Assembly: GCA_038373865.1 (NCBI GenBank)
Contig: JAXGGA010002825.1
Span: 1 to 64,000 of the forward strand
Reading direction: 5' to 3'
Origin: Uloborus plumipes
Taxonomy: Eukaryota > Arthropoda > Arachnida > Araneae > Uloboridae
DNA: 64,000 bases
Shown here: piece after piece, positions 24,700-35,915 of the stretch
How positions within the stretch are numbered: position 1 is the first letter of the stretch
How the letters are laid out: each line of letters starts with the position of its first letter
Notes under the pieces: model-generated
Databases searched by the model: none
What the model saw: the letters and a program-made list of their open reading frames with translations, nothing else
Told to the model about the DNA's origin: nothing
Position numbers and translations under genes: made by a program

Positions 24700-24815
24700 A
24701 TTTTAAAATTTGCTTAGGTGTTCATTTACTTCTCGGTCTACCCTATCTTTATACATAACAATGGATGTATGTTTGTATATATATTTGTTCCTCATACAAA
24801 TCCACAGTTTTCGTC
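24700..24815 (+). repeat. Dispersed repeat, first of two direct copies
   Basis: AATTTTAAAATTTGCTTAGG through TCTCGGTCTACCCTAT and ACATAACAATGGATGT to TTTGTTCCTCATACAAATCC is repeated at 25352-25475. Confidence 0.75.
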
Positions 24816-25270
24816 GGATTTTCATCAAACTTGTCACAGAGGTTCCTTGATGCACTAGAATTCACATAGGTGGGGTTTGAAATTTTAGAAAAAATCCAAA
24901 AAGCTCAAAATTCAAATTTTTTGTCTCAAAATGGCCATTTTCTTTTAATTTTGAATATATAGAGTAATAGCGATAAGCCTTTAAGCATACAAATTGATAA
25001 AATTTAACACATTTAAATATGAGTATTTTCCAACAAAGATTACGATTAACAATGAATTATCAATTTAAGGCTCAACTATTTCATTTTAGCATGAAATAAG
25101 TTAAAAAACAATTATAATTCATGTTCTAATTACCTTTGAACATTGGCACAAATATTGTATGATGCAGAAAAATTAGAGGCTCCAATAGAGCTATGTTGTA
25201 TTAATAAGCACCCGTTCAACGCCGCGTAATAATCTAGTACAGATATATGCAGATTTGACACCTACAAAAG

Positions 25271-25475
25271 GGGCCTCAGCGGCTCAGAAGTAGAAGTTCT
25301 GTCTCGAAAGCAAGAGTTCGCGGGTTCGACTCCCTCCAGTGCCCTGGGTTTTTAAAATTTGCTTAGGTGTTCATTTACTTCTCGGTCTACCCTATCAAAA
25401 ACATAACAATGGATGTGTGTTTGTATATATATATATATATATATATATTTGTTCCTCATACAAATCCACAATTTT
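25271..25475 (+). repeat. tRNA-derived SINE
   Basis: The head (25271-25345) has a degenerate A box (GCCTCAGCGGCTCAG) and a good B box GGGTTCGACTCC (25322-25333), the internal promoters for RNA polymerase III. The acceptor ends (GGGCC.. / ..TGCCC) pair only partly, so it is not a working tRNA. The body repeats the block at 24700-24815 and ends in (TA)n and a TTTGTTCCTCATACAAATCC tail. Confidence 0.65.
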
Positions 25476-25479
25476 CTCT

Positions 25480-26005
25480 ATGATCCTCTCTATGTGCTGT
25501 AAATATTTCTTGCGTTTCAATACATGTTAATAAGGAAGTCCAATCTCTCGAGGCAATGGCACCGCTGTCTTGATGGGTGCTTAATACCCTATTACACAAC
25601 ACCAACTTTGACAAGAAGCTTACCATTGACCGGGACATACTCATATTGTCCTTCCAGCGAACAATATCGTGGCAAGTGCTTTCACGCGACGTTTTTACTA
25701 ATCTGTTGCCACTCACAGAAACATAATCAGTTTTCCATATTACGTTGATCATCTTAGAATAATTCCTTTTCACTTTACTGAGTTTTTGTTTAATGAGGTC
25801 GAATCAGATACTTAAAGCTGCACTGAAATTTGTTCCTATAGAGTAATTCAGCTTAGACGCTCCACTGGAAATATCCCTATATCAAAACACCCACACACAT
25901 ACAGTGCGCTAGTTGGATTTTTTTTTTTTTTTTCAGAAGTTGTGGTATGTAAAGAAATATCAGGAAGAACGTCCAGTATTTTTTGACTGTTTTCTACCGA
26001 TTATC
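25480..26005. other. Intergenic, nothing recognised
   Basis: Open frames on both strands (25456-25773, 25524-25748) have no recognisable motif. A poly-T run lies near 25919-25934. Confidence 0.4.
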
Positions 26006-27787
26006 AGTATCAGTGGTGCCCACAGGAGGGGGGGGGCGGAATATTGCGCAGGTTGCGCCATCAAAATATTTGGGGGGGGGGGTAACTGATTTATTTATTT
26101 AAATTATTTATTAATTTACTTCTTTTAATTTGAATTATTTTCGGATTTTTTTTATAAAAAATTTATTTTTTAATTTAAATTATTTCTTTTATTTCCTTAG
26201 TATTTATTCACTTATTTATTTATTTATTTTTTTTTTTTGGTGCATGAGTGTGCTTGGAATGTCTGGAAGGGGGAAAAAGCAACTATATTCTGCGCATAAT
26301 TCGAACTTTTAAAAATTAATATTATAGGGCCAATCCATGGTTACGGTCGTTTCATTCGCACAACTTCAGCTGCTCATATTTTGTTCACAAATGCAGTTAA
26401 AGTTCTAATGAAAACAGGGAATGAGAAAGCTCCCCCCCCATCATGATTATCACCAAGCGTTAGTTTGAAATTATTAGTGGAAGTTGTAGAAAAATCTCGA
26501 AAATGTGTGGTTGCGGTCGTTTCAAAAAAAAGACATGGTTTTTTGAGTGCTATCAAACACTGCCACTTTTCTGTGAATCTATTGCACGTATGATCTTCTG
26601 GATTTTTATAACAATTGCTAAATAAATAAGGAATGATATCATACAAAGAACTTAGCTTTTTTGTTGAAAAATAAATTTTTATGAATTTTTTATCGCGGTT
26701 GCGGTCGTTTCAAAAGCGGTTGCGGTCGTTTCACGTCTGACTATTTTCAATATGTATGTTGCTAAAAATGAGTAAACGGCTATTTTAATTCATTTTTTCG
26801 CCATATATTAAAACAAATAATGGACATATGAGCCGAAAGTCTCTCTTCAGATATTTTAGTTCCATTAAATGCTCGTAATCATCTGTACTTGAGCTCTGTA
26901 TTCCTTTTTACTTTTTCTTAGAAAATTTTCTGCAAATTCGTTTATTACGTAAAGAATATTAACTGTACCGGTCACCTCATTGCTTCCACTACAAGTGCTC
27001 ATTTAATTTAACATTTTAAAAATACTCACACATCATTAATTTCGGTTTTCAAAGAAGGCCAGTCAAACACAATGAAAGAAAAAAGAGTCCTGCCGGAATG
27101 TTCGTTTCCGAAACGTCTTTGCTACTGTTACTTCTACTTTTGACTAAAATTAACATACCGAAAAGAAACAATACAAAATGTATAGACATTTATTTTTATT
27201 CCACGAAATTTTGTACACACTCTAAATGGAAACATGAATAATTAACTTAAATAGAACTAACTGTATTGATTAGAAATATATTTAACGAACCTTAACAATT
27301 TTAAAATTAATGCTTGTAGCAACAGGTTTAACCAGTAAGTTGGTTCGACCAATAGGCTTAAAAAAGTGCAAGTTTTGAGTGCCTGGTATCGCTTTTATAT
27401 CTCTAAATCTCATAGGCGGACTTACGGGGGTGCCAGGGGGTGCACCGCACCCCCAACATTTTGGCCGGACTTTGCGAAAAAAATTAAATTAAAATTTTTT
27501 TACCAAACAGCTAGTTTGAAGTTTTTTTCTCTTACTGATATAAATAAATGAAAATGCGTAACTGGATAGAAAATTCTTGCTGAACGATTATTTCAAAAAT
27601 TAATACAGTATAGGGGCTCTAGGGGGAAAATCCTCAGTTAACTTGATTATTGTAGAGCAAAAAATTTTCTTTAAAAACACGTTTCTGAGGTCTATTTTTC
27701 CCTGAATTCTTTACTCTTTCCCACGACAAGTGTTCATCTTTAGCACGTGCCTCGAGGGAAACAGCCGAAAGCATTCAACTGACGTCG

Positions 27788-29169
27788 CACATAGGTAGAT
27801 TTCGCGAATTTAGGCGGCCAAAAACATTTTACTGTGTTAACAGCTTTTAAATGGGGTTTTAGTAATTAAAAGAGGTTATTATTTAATAAAACACTGTATT
27901 GAGTAAAAAAAATTAAATATTCTAAAATATATATATATATTCCATATGTATATCATAAAAAATAAAAAATTTAAAAAAAATTCGAAGAAATTTAACAAAA
28001 ATAATAAAAAATAATAATAACAAAATGACAACATGAAACGATAATTTTATAAAAAGTTATTAAAAGAAAAAGATGTGTTGGATTCCTATATTTCATTTTC
28101 GGTCTCATTTGGATCCCCAGGCAACAATATCGCAATAGTTTCGCTTAAAAAAGATTTATGTGAGGTTTTCCTGATTGGCCTCAAACTACTTAACAATGGA
28201 TCTGATGATAATAATAATCTATGAAAAATATCTAAGTTGCACTCTTCGCTTCTCTAAGTTGCACTTTGTTTCAAGCGGAATCTCAAAGGTTCCACCTAAC
28301 TAAGAACTATTATTTTGTTCGAAAAACTCTTTATTTTTATGTGCTTTCAACCATCTTTGCTTCATTTGCGACTTAACGTATGAAAATTTATGCTTAAGAG
28401 TTTTTTTATCGTCTTCTGTATCACCATAGCGCACCAGCAAGTAATTCTCTAAATAATCCAATTTCTCATCAAAAGAAGGTAAGTTTTGTCCCTGCATTAG
28501 GTCAAATAAATATTTTTTCGTCACTACCTTCACGCCAGAGGTATTTGATGACCCTAAAACAAAGAAAACTATACTTTAGAAGCGTTGGAAAAAAAAAATT
28601 TTTTTTCTTGTTTTTTTTACAAAAAATCTTTGATTAAGGATTTTTCTGAGATTTGCGGTTTCTAGCGGCAAATTTTTTTTATACTATAATATTAAGACCC
28701 TGTTTATACCGTAAAAGAGAAAAAAACAGGTGGGACGGACCCTGAAGTATAGTTAAAACTCTTGAGAAATCGAAAATCAATGATAAATTTGTACAAAAAA
28801 CCTCTTGTTTTACAAGTGAAAAAAAATATGACAAGCTATAATAAAACACCATTATTATATATAGTTTTGAAGATTCATACCTGAATTATGCGAATCCATC
28901 ACTTTCGTTGAGGTAATTACCTTCACAAAAAAAATATGGACTTAGTAACAAAAGTTGCACAGAGAGCGTCGAGAACTGTAACGTACAAAGGGAACGAAGG
29001 TCAAGTTTCGACTACCTGTAAATAATTCATGATACATGTCCCAAAGGTGGGGACAGTTGGGATAGATTGCTGGAAGTGTCTTCTAACGGTACCGGTCAAA
29101 GTTTTACGGCTAAATTGACTTTGAAAAAATGACTTTTGGCCGCCTAAATCGTCGAAATCTACCTATGTG
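27788..29169 (-). mobile_element. Transib-like element, 1382 bp, innermost of four nested layers
   Basis: Ends CACATAGGTAGATTTCG with about 36 bp of inverted repeat (inner part TTTAGGCGGCCAAAA), flanked by perfect 5-bp CGTCG on both sides (27783-27787, 29170-29174). A GC-rich 5-bp duplication and a CAC start are the hallmarks of Transib, the superfamily related to RAG1. The minus strand carries a short spliced reading frame that may be the N-terminus of its transposase. The rest of the transposase is missing. Superfamily is inferred from ends and duplication. Confidence 0.6.
28300..28899 (-). pseudogene. Two-exon N-terminal fragment, possibly of a Transib transposase
   Basis: Exon 1 (28899-28881) reads MDSHNS and ends at CAG|GTATGA; exon 2 (28553-28300) begins after TTTTAG and continues in frame, giving about 90 residues: SGSSNTSGVKVVTKKYL, a leucine-rich segment, then KHKFSYVKSQMKQRWLKAHK and FFEQNNSS before a TAG. 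Past that stop the same frame reads LGGTFEIPLE, and about 140 bp further RPIRKTSHKSFL, which loosely recalls the WL..TFEIP / GRP..SF region I associate with Transib N-termini. That resemblance is from memory and weak. No catalytic part is present. Confidence 0.4.
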
Positions 29170-29584
29170 CGTCGTTAAATACGTGCTTGTACTCTTCTGA
29201 GGACCCCTAGTTTGTTCTCACAGCTCTTAACCAAAGGCGTATAAGTTTACTCTTATTTTTTTTCCTTCTTTTAGCTTGAAATACATAAATAAATAAATAA
29301 TTATTGCTAATAATAATTCGTTAGATGGCACCAGGCAGTAGTGCAACCCAAGAGGGTCAGGGAGCCCTTGCGCTTTACTCTAGAGAAAAAAGAACGTGTC
29401 TTGGGAAAGTGAGGATATTTCAATTAGAAAACGCATAGAAAAAATCCTAATCATTTTGAATAGAAATCTTTATATGAAAAATATTCAACAGATGTAGATT
29501 ATTAGTCAGCAAATTACGTTTCTTTCTTCTCATTCCCCCTTTTTTTCTAGTCAGTCAGGAAAAAAAGAGTCTTTAAAATAATGC

Positions 29585-29700
29585 TACACTCAATAAATTT
29601 AAAATAAAGTGTAATCATTACTCCTCGGCAAGAAATTTAAAATAAAGTGTAAGTATTCCTTCCAGCAAGAAATTTAAAATAAAGTGCGATCATTTTCGGT
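29585..29700. repeat. Three about 45-bp tandem repeats
   Basis: AAATTTAAAATAAAGTG appears three times (from about 29596, 29635 and 29671), each followed by a variable T/C-rich stretch. Confidence 0.75.
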
Positions 29701-29984
29701 TTTAGTTTTTTCACAAATAATTTCCAAGCTTTCAGCTGAACAAAAGAAAAAAAATCGAAAAGAGGTAGAAGTCCAAGCCGGCCGAGCTAGAAGGGGCACG
29801 TAATTTTCAATCTCTTTACTAGGAGTGAAACTAAAGAAGAGTGCCTCTCAGTGGCGGGTTTAGGGTATGAAGTCGAGGCTCGTGTATCCGCCAAGCACGA
29901 ATTCAAAGAAGGCTCATGCTCCCCCTTAAAGAGTCCAAAGAGATCTTAAAATTTCGCTTTTACAAAGTGTAATTTAATTGCAGT

Positions 29985-31085
29985 TTCAAGACTTCAGTAT
30001 CCAAAAATTTTCGGAAGAGAGTTCTTTTCCCGCTTCTTCTTCAATACCTTGGTCAAACATTGCCTCAAATGGCATTTTAGAGATTTAAAATTCAAACAGT
30101 TAACGGTAGTTGATATCCCCCTTACTTTTCTATAGTCTTTAGCTCTAAGATGTGTTTTTAGAAAAGAGAGAGCTTCCGAATTACAGTCTCTATGCCCAAA
30201 AATTTCCGGAAGAGTCCCTAAATCCTTTAATTATCCTAAATGTTGTCAGACAAAGCCTAAAAGCAGTTGTTCCTATCAAGAATCATGGCGTAAGCGGCGC
30301 TATTGAATTATTTTTAAAGGGCGTTTTTAAAAGTTTTTGTTTTCTTCTTCTTTCACGTGTGGTTCTTGTTTTTAGAGGGATCTTCGTGGAATTCTTGATA
30401 AGTTTTTGCTCTTGGGGGTAATGGGCACCTCTGCTAAAAGTAAAATTTTGAACCTTCAGTTTCAAAAAATAGAGCTTAGAATTGCATTCTTGAAGCTTCA
30501 ATGCCGCAAAATTTCGGGCACAGCGCCCGAATCCTGCCTTGTCTCTTGACGGTATTAAAGATAACCTAAATAAAAATGTTTTTAAAACATTAATTTCGAA
30601 ATATTTCGGGAGAGAGTCCTTACTAACGTTACTACCAAAGATGGTCTAAAGTAAAGATGGCTTAAGGTTTCAATTTTGAAAATTTTCGGAAAGAGATCCC
30701 TAACCACTTTTTGTGTCTTAATGTCTCCAAAGAGAACGCGAAATTGCGCATCTATATATCGAAAATCTTTCAGGGGAGGGTCTTTGAACTTTTACTTCCC
30801 AAAGAAACCTTAAATGAGACTTCAGTTTAAAAAAAAAAAACTCATCTTCTTTTCTTTTACTCTATCATGAAGAAATATATCCTGAGTTGTGCTTCAGTGT
30901 CAAAATATTTCAGGAGAGATGCCCCGAGTCTTCTCAATTCCTTTAACGTCACTAAAGATAGCCTGAAATTGCGTGTTTAGAATTTAAGTTTCAGTAAGTT
31001 TCCCAGAGGAGTCTTGATCCTCCAACGTCATCAAAGGTAGCATAAATAATTTCAATTTTGAAAAAAGTTTTGGAGGGAAGTATTA
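29985..31085. repeat. Degenerate tandem array, about 90-bp units
   Basis: Eight or more diverged units share AAAATTTTCGGAAGAGAGT followed by CC(C/T)TAA and later ACGTCA(C/T)(C/T)AAAGATAGCCTAAA. Unit cores lie near 30010, 30200, 30510, 30598, 30685, 30768, 30904 and 30997. Located in the right part of the hAT-like element. Confidence 0.6.
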
Positions 31086-32109
31086 TAAAAGAATTTCCAC
31101 CAGCTTTCCACCATTTACTTCTGGATTCGATGAAAGTGAGTCTCAGCTTGTTACTATCACTATTGAACTACTTTTGAAGTTCATTAAAGTTATTTTTGAT
31201 GTATTTATTTTTATTGCAATAACTTCACTCTATTATTTTACTAGTATTGTTTAAAGAATTATATTTGTATTTTGAGCTTTGAAAGAGTTTATGTTCCTTA
31301 AATTCATTTTAGACAAAAGCCATGTTAATAAATTCCTATTTTCGTACCCCCCCCCCCCCAGGCCCCGGTATTCTGCACCCCCAGAATGAACAGCCTAAGT
31401 CCGCCTATGCTCCATCTGCTATTCAGCATTTGTTTTTCCGATTTTATTTCTTTGGAGGATATAAACAGTACTTTGATGTTTTTTAATCTTTCTAAAGCAC
31501 AATGTGCAAATTCGATAGCATTAGTTACGACCCATCTTCTATTTCTTACATTGTTCCAAACTGTTCTTTTAACTATACCTCCGACGCCATCGACCGCTCC
31601 TTTTCCATGTGATGTTGCGAAAAACGACCAATCTCCACTAACTCCGTAATCGTCTTCCATAAAGCACAAATTCGAAAGTGTGAACTTGTTCTTAAATTGA
31701 GCCGCACATCCGTCTGAAAATATGCTCACATGTTTCAGAGAAGGCTCTAACTCTAAAAGACTTTTTAATATGTGTTTCAAAAACACAAACACAGCATACT
31801 TTCCGTGTTTTAAATCATCACTAACAACAGCAAAAGAATAATGATGATTATGGACCCATGCTACTGCTGTAAATATAGTGACTTGTTGGTGGTCCCAATG
31901 CAAAGTCTGAAGCTCATCTTGCAATTTTGCGGTATAATTTTCGGAGAAGTCAACTTGCAATACGGCTTCCAACTGTGAAACTGACTCCTTGCAGCTTCGA
32001 AAGTGCTGCTGCTGCATATGTTTTACAAAACAATGATGCATAACATGCAGGTATTGAGTTTTTTTATATTTTGATGCTGATGTTCTATTTTCCATCAACT
32101 GACAGATGT

Positions 32110-32630
32110 GTGAATCAATGATCAGGGAACCACACGAACAGTGTGGGAATAAAAGAAGTTAAAATTGATAGCAATCGAAAAAGCATGTTGAGACATCTTT
32201 GGACAGAAAGTGTATTTTCCCCCGTTCCTCGTTATCGAGACATGAGATTTTAAAGGCTACGAAAATTTAAGTGAATCTCCTAATTTAAAAGCTTGTTGTG
32301 TGTGTGAGAAATAGAAGGCATACTAATAAACCATCTGCATATGATAGGATATCCTTATGCAAAGCATGTGAAAAGATCTCTCCCATCATGACCTGAAACT
32401 CGCTAAATTCGGTGACTTTATTAAAATATCGGCAGGCTTAAGGACTTTATTTTTCGAAAACGAGGACATGAGGGCAAATAATTTATCGATCCAGAAAAGT
32501 GTTTTACTACGGCGTTTCAAATGCAAATAACTTTTTTTTTCATTATTTTACTATGTTATGGTTTCCTGGCGAACATCGAAGGACCCCGCGAGTCAAAAAT
32601 TTGACAAAGCACTAACGTAAACGGTATTTA
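32110..32630. other. E1 internal, upstream of the transposase, nothing recognised
   Basis: No ORF or motif supported. It may contain the lost 5' part or promoter of the E1 gene. Confidence 0.35.
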
Positions 32631-32635
32631 TAGTA

Positions 32636-32661
32636 GGAAAGCTCCTTTATAGGAGCTTTCC
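32636..32661. repeat. Perfect short hairpin
   Basis: GGAAAGCTCC-TTTA-T-AGGAGCTTTCC: an 11-bp stem with a tiny loop, inside E1. Confidence 0.7.
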
Positions 32662-33565
32662 CTCTCTATAAGAGACGAATACCCACAAAGTAACTTTCAG
32701 ATGCATCAGAGAACTTATGTACCAAATTTGGCAGAGATCCTACTTGGACTGTGAATTTAGACCTAAAACGTGTAACACCCGCAACCAACATAGCACAAAA
32801 ACGAAAAGGTTTTTTGAAAAAAATATTAGTGCACTTTTTTAGAGTGAATGAGTACACTGTAAAACCTAAATGGCAAATTTCTACTTCAAATAGTTATTGT
32901 TACAGAATAACAAATACTTGTTTTCGGTTGCGGTCGTTACAAAGCTTCTAGATAATTTTTGCCTACCTGTAATTAAAAACTAATACAACCTACAAAGAAA
33001 TTGATTGCTGGAAAATGTCAAAGGGGGTGCTTACTAAAGCACTATAATTCGTTATCTTCCAAATTGAACCCGGTGTGGCCAGGGTCTAGGCTGGAAATTT
33101 GATAATTTTTAACCGAAAAAATGGATTAGAAAAAACGCAACTTTAGGATGTTGAAACCATGTTTGCAGTAAAAACTAGGATATTTTACCCTTTGAATTAG
33201 GAAACTATGCTTTCTTGTGAATAAAATGACATATGACATGTTATTATTAAGTGAGTTTCATATTTTGATGTCTATGTCCTATTTCTCGTGGATTGGCCCT
33301 ATATAAAAAATAATAGTTATAATTTAAAAAGACTAAATAAATAATATTTTAAAAAAGAGGGGTAAAAAATAAAAATTAAAAGCACAATAGGGTTGTGAAT
33401 TTTTTCTTTTTTTTGGGTGGGGGGGGGGGAATTGGCAACCTTTGAGCTTGGTCCGGATGGGCACCCCTGATTAGTATCATAGGGCGTAAATAAAAGACAA
33501 GACCAAATAAAAGTTCATTTTCTTCATTTAAAGTTAATTTTAATATTTGTTAAATTACTCATATA

Positions 33566-34984
33566 CACTGCTCGACATTGAAAATGCAACACCAAGAAGG
33601 AGTGGTCAGAAATTGATGAAATTTGGTAAGAAGACAGAGACAGCATGGAACAATAAGTGATATTTATTTCAAAATAAATAAGCAAAATTTAGAGCGAGGA
33701 CGGCGTCGGCTCAGTAAGAAGTAGGACCACCGCGGACAGCGATGCACGAAGAAACACGTCTAGGCATGGAGTCAATAAGCCTGCAGATGGTGTCCTGAGG
33801 GATGGCACTCCATTCCCTTTCAACCATTTGCCACAGTTCGTCCTCTGAACGAGGCAGTGACAGGTTCTGCAAACGGCGTCCAATCACGTCCCACACATGT
33901 TCGATTGGTGACAAGTCAGGAGAGTATGGTGGCCAGGAAAGCATCTGTACACCTCGTAGAGCATGTTGGCTGATTCGAGCACTGTGAGGCCGGGCGTTAT
34001 CCTGTTGAAAAATTGCATTTGGCAGACCCTGAAGGTAGGGGATTGCCACCGGCCGCAGTACATTATCTACATATCGTTGGGCCGTCATAGTGCCCCGAAT
34101 ACGAACTAGAGGTGATACGGAATTGTATGCAATAGCGCCCCAAACCATTATGCCACGTTGTCGCGCTGTGGGGCGTTCCACAGTTACTGCCGGATTCGAT
34201 CTTTCTCCACGTCGACGCCACACACGTATGCGATGACTATCGCTGGACAAACAGAAGCGGGATTCATCTGAGAACACTACGGTTTGCCATTCTGCCATCC
34301 ACGTCGCTCTGGTCCGGCACCATTCCAAACGTTGGAGTCTGTGCTGTGAGGTCAATGGCAGTCTTCTTAGCGGGCGCCGTGATTGCAGGCCACGTGCAAC
34401 CAGTCGACGGGAAATGGTTCTGGTCGACACAGGAACATCCAGGGTACCTTGCACGTGCTGCAGAATCGACGTACAAGTGACTTGCGGGTCCGCCACAGCT
34501 TGTCGGTGAATCCGTCGATCCAAGCGGTCTGACGTCACTCTGGCTGCACCTGCACCCCTCAATGTGGCTACATTTCCTCTTTCCAACCATCTCCGACACA
34601 GCCGATGCACAGTGCTTGCATCCATGTGGGTATCAGCTGCAATTTGACGTATGGACCAACCACTCCTTCTCAGTCCGATCACCTACCCCTTGTAAAGTCG
34701 TCTATATGCTGGAAGTGTCTTCGTTGAGGACGGCGTGGCATTTCCTCCTATCACACGTATCCTTCGAGACAAAAACCAAATTTCTCCGATAATTAGTCTG
34801 GCAGAAAAACCAACATGAACATAGCCCACTTTTCAACTTCATTCTCTTATATCTTACTTCACGTGCGTCGGAGAGCTGCGCATTTCATATCATTTGCATA
34901 ACTCAGTGACGTGCGTCTACGGTAAAATTTGCATGAATTTCTGACCACTCCTTCTTGGTGTTGCATTTTCAATGTCGAGCAGTG
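33566..34984 (-). mobile_element. Tc1-like element, 1419 bp, nearly intact
   Basis: Perfect or near-perfect inverted ends (CACTGCTCGACATTGAAAAT and its complement, continuing to about 55 bp), TA on both sides (33564-33565, 34985-34986), and a transposase with all catalytic residues. The coding part is distinctly more GC-rich than its surroundings, consistent with recent arrival, possibly by horizontal transfer (inference). Confidence 0.95.
33711..34741 (-). CDS. Tc1-like transposase (DD34E), one frameshift near the N-terminus
   Basis: A 323-codon open frame (34682-33711) contains the paired helix-turn-helix region (SGWSIRQIAADTHMDASTVH and STRTISRRLVARGL), a GRPR-like basic turn (LQSRRPLRRLP), and the catalytic core: VVFSDESRF (first Asp), FQQDNARPHSA (second Asp), WPPYSPDLSPIEHVWD (Glu), the DD34E arrangement. 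The open frame as such starts at GTG; the likely original start is the ATG at 34741-34739 (MPRRPQRRHFQ), which goes out of frame by one base at about 34683-34688, near GGGG. Length after allowing for this (about 343 residues) is normal for Tc1. The single indel may be real or an assembly error. Confidence 0.92.
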
Positions 34985-34999
34985 TAATTAATTGCTAAA

Positions 35000-35830
35000 T
35001 TAATTTGCATTAATTTAGCAACTAACTACAACTTTTCCATATTACAGAAAGTAGTAAAATGTTATTTTAAGTGGGGCATTGCATCCTGGTTTAGTGAGGC
35101 GAATTGCCTGGCTATCAGGGTAATTCACCTCAAGCTGACAATTTCGGCTTTTGATAACTAGTTATTTATTTCATATCTATTAGTACTGATTGATTTAGCA
35201 CATATTCTAGAGCAATTTTTTCCAGACTTTTCGAGCTCATCGAGCCCTTCAAGAGACTGACACCTATCACCCCCCCCCTTTCTTCCTCGAAATAACCATA
35301 AGTTGGAACAAGTGAACATCGATATCATTAAAAATATACGTACCTAACTTTAATTTGAATTAAAATGTACGCAATAAAGCAATTGTAATCAATAAATTTT
35401 AAACTACGTATAAAAATATTAATAAATAAATAAAATTATTTTATTTTTTTTCTTTCACAAAGCGAACTGATATAAGCACTTGACGCGTAACATTTAACTA
35501 CGATTATCGACGTACTTTTCAAAAAAACAGAAGTACATTTTTCAAGAAATTATTTTCTTTTCTACCTTGGAATCTGGGGGAATTAAAATCATTGAAACCA
35601 TTGAAAAATTTGAAGGAAAATACGTTGAAAATCTGAAAATTCATAAAATTGACAATGAATGACATAATACTTCCTAAGTGTAATGTGAGTCGTAAGGAGG
35701 AAGCTCTTGAACTAAAGTTCATTTGTTTCTTTCTTAACTTGTGATTAATTGTCCGAACTCTGAACAACCGATTTCGTACATGTTTACAATTTCGGTTTTC
35801 TCTACCCTTTTCTTACTACTGTTTTCTTGT
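35000..35830. other. Intergenic, nothing recognised
   Basis: AT-rich with a C-run near 35270. No feature supported. Confidence 0.4.
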
Positions 35831-35834
35831 GTAA

Positions 35835-35915
35835 ATTCTCATCGCCCTCTATCGCCCCGAGGAATTTACCGCCCCTCTGGGGACAATCGCCCAGTTTGGA
35901 ATCCATTGATCTAGA
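35835..35915. repeat. Probable hAT end fragment
   Basis: CGCCCTCTATCGCCCC, then CCGCCCCTCTGGGGACAATC, then TTTGGAATCCATTGATCTA; resembles the fragment ending at 2584. No partner end. Confidence 0.4.

Larger units (their letters stand above)
27411..31409. mobile_element. hAT-like element nested in E1, 3999 bp
   Basis: Ends CATAGGCGGACTTACGGGGG / CCTAAGTCCGCCTATG. Flanks CTAAATCT (27403-27410) and CTCCATCT (31410-31417) agree at 6 of 8, suggesting an aged 8-bp duplication. It sits in the E1 transposase frame. It holds another nested element (27788-29169), a 3x35-bp repeat and a degenerate array of about 90-bp units. No transposase of its own was seen. Confidence 0.75.
27282..32098 (-). pseudogene. 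E1 transposase-like protein, split by a nested transposon
   Basis: Exonic parts are 32098-31410 and, after the nested insertion, 27410-27282. The ATG at 32098 gives MMENRTSASKYKKTQ. Three acidic positions stand out: LQVDFSENY (D50), SIFSDGCAAQFK (D129) and ATSHGKGAVDGVGG (D170), spaced 78 and 40 residues, with predicted strands and helices around them like an RNase-H-fold DDE/D transposase. FTAVAWVHN and FFATSHGKGAVDG recur almost unchanged in E2. The frame runs into the nested element after NSRW; its proper end, from RDIKAIPG to IVKVR-stop, resumes at 27410 and aligns with the E2 C-terminus (SDILAVPN). An N-terminal zinc cluster like that in E2 is not seen here, so the copy may also lack its 5' part. 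Function as transposase is inferred. Confidence 0.75.
26327..33299 (-). mobile_element. E1: TA-inserting transposon, unrecognised superfamily
   Basis: Ends GGGCCAATCCATGGTTAC (left) and GGGCCAATCCACGAGAAA (complement of the right), with TA at 26325-26326 and 33300-33301. Subterminal copies of CGGTCGTTTC start at 26344, 26514, 26702 and 26723; on the right a direct copy (CGGTCGTTAC) starts at 32931 and an inverted relative (GTAACACCCGCAACC) sits at 32772-32786. It encodes a DDE/D-like protein on the minus strand, interrupted by a nested 4-kb element. Without the nested elements E1 is about 3.0 kb. E2 and E3 are relatives. Confidence 0.85.
26011..33469 (-). mobile_element. hAT-type MITE split by a 7-kb insertion
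   Basis: The left half (26011-26326) opens CAGTGGTGCCCACAGG with TTGCGCCATCAAAAT; the right half (33300-33469) ends GGGCACCCCTG, matching the copy at 21731. The flanks ATCAGTAT (26003-26010) and ATTAGTAT (33470-33477) match at 7 of 8 across the insertion, proving the halves belong together. Confidence 0.9.

Noticed and set aside
25271..25345. Functional tRNA gene
   Set aside because: B box is good but the acceptor and anticodon stems do not pair properly and the sequence runs into a repeated SINE body.
30152..30501. 89- and 72-codon frames
   Set aside because: Lie in the degenerate array of the hAT-like element on both strands; no motif.
31386..31649. 87-codon plus-strand frame
   Set aside because: Antisense to the E1 transposase-like gene.
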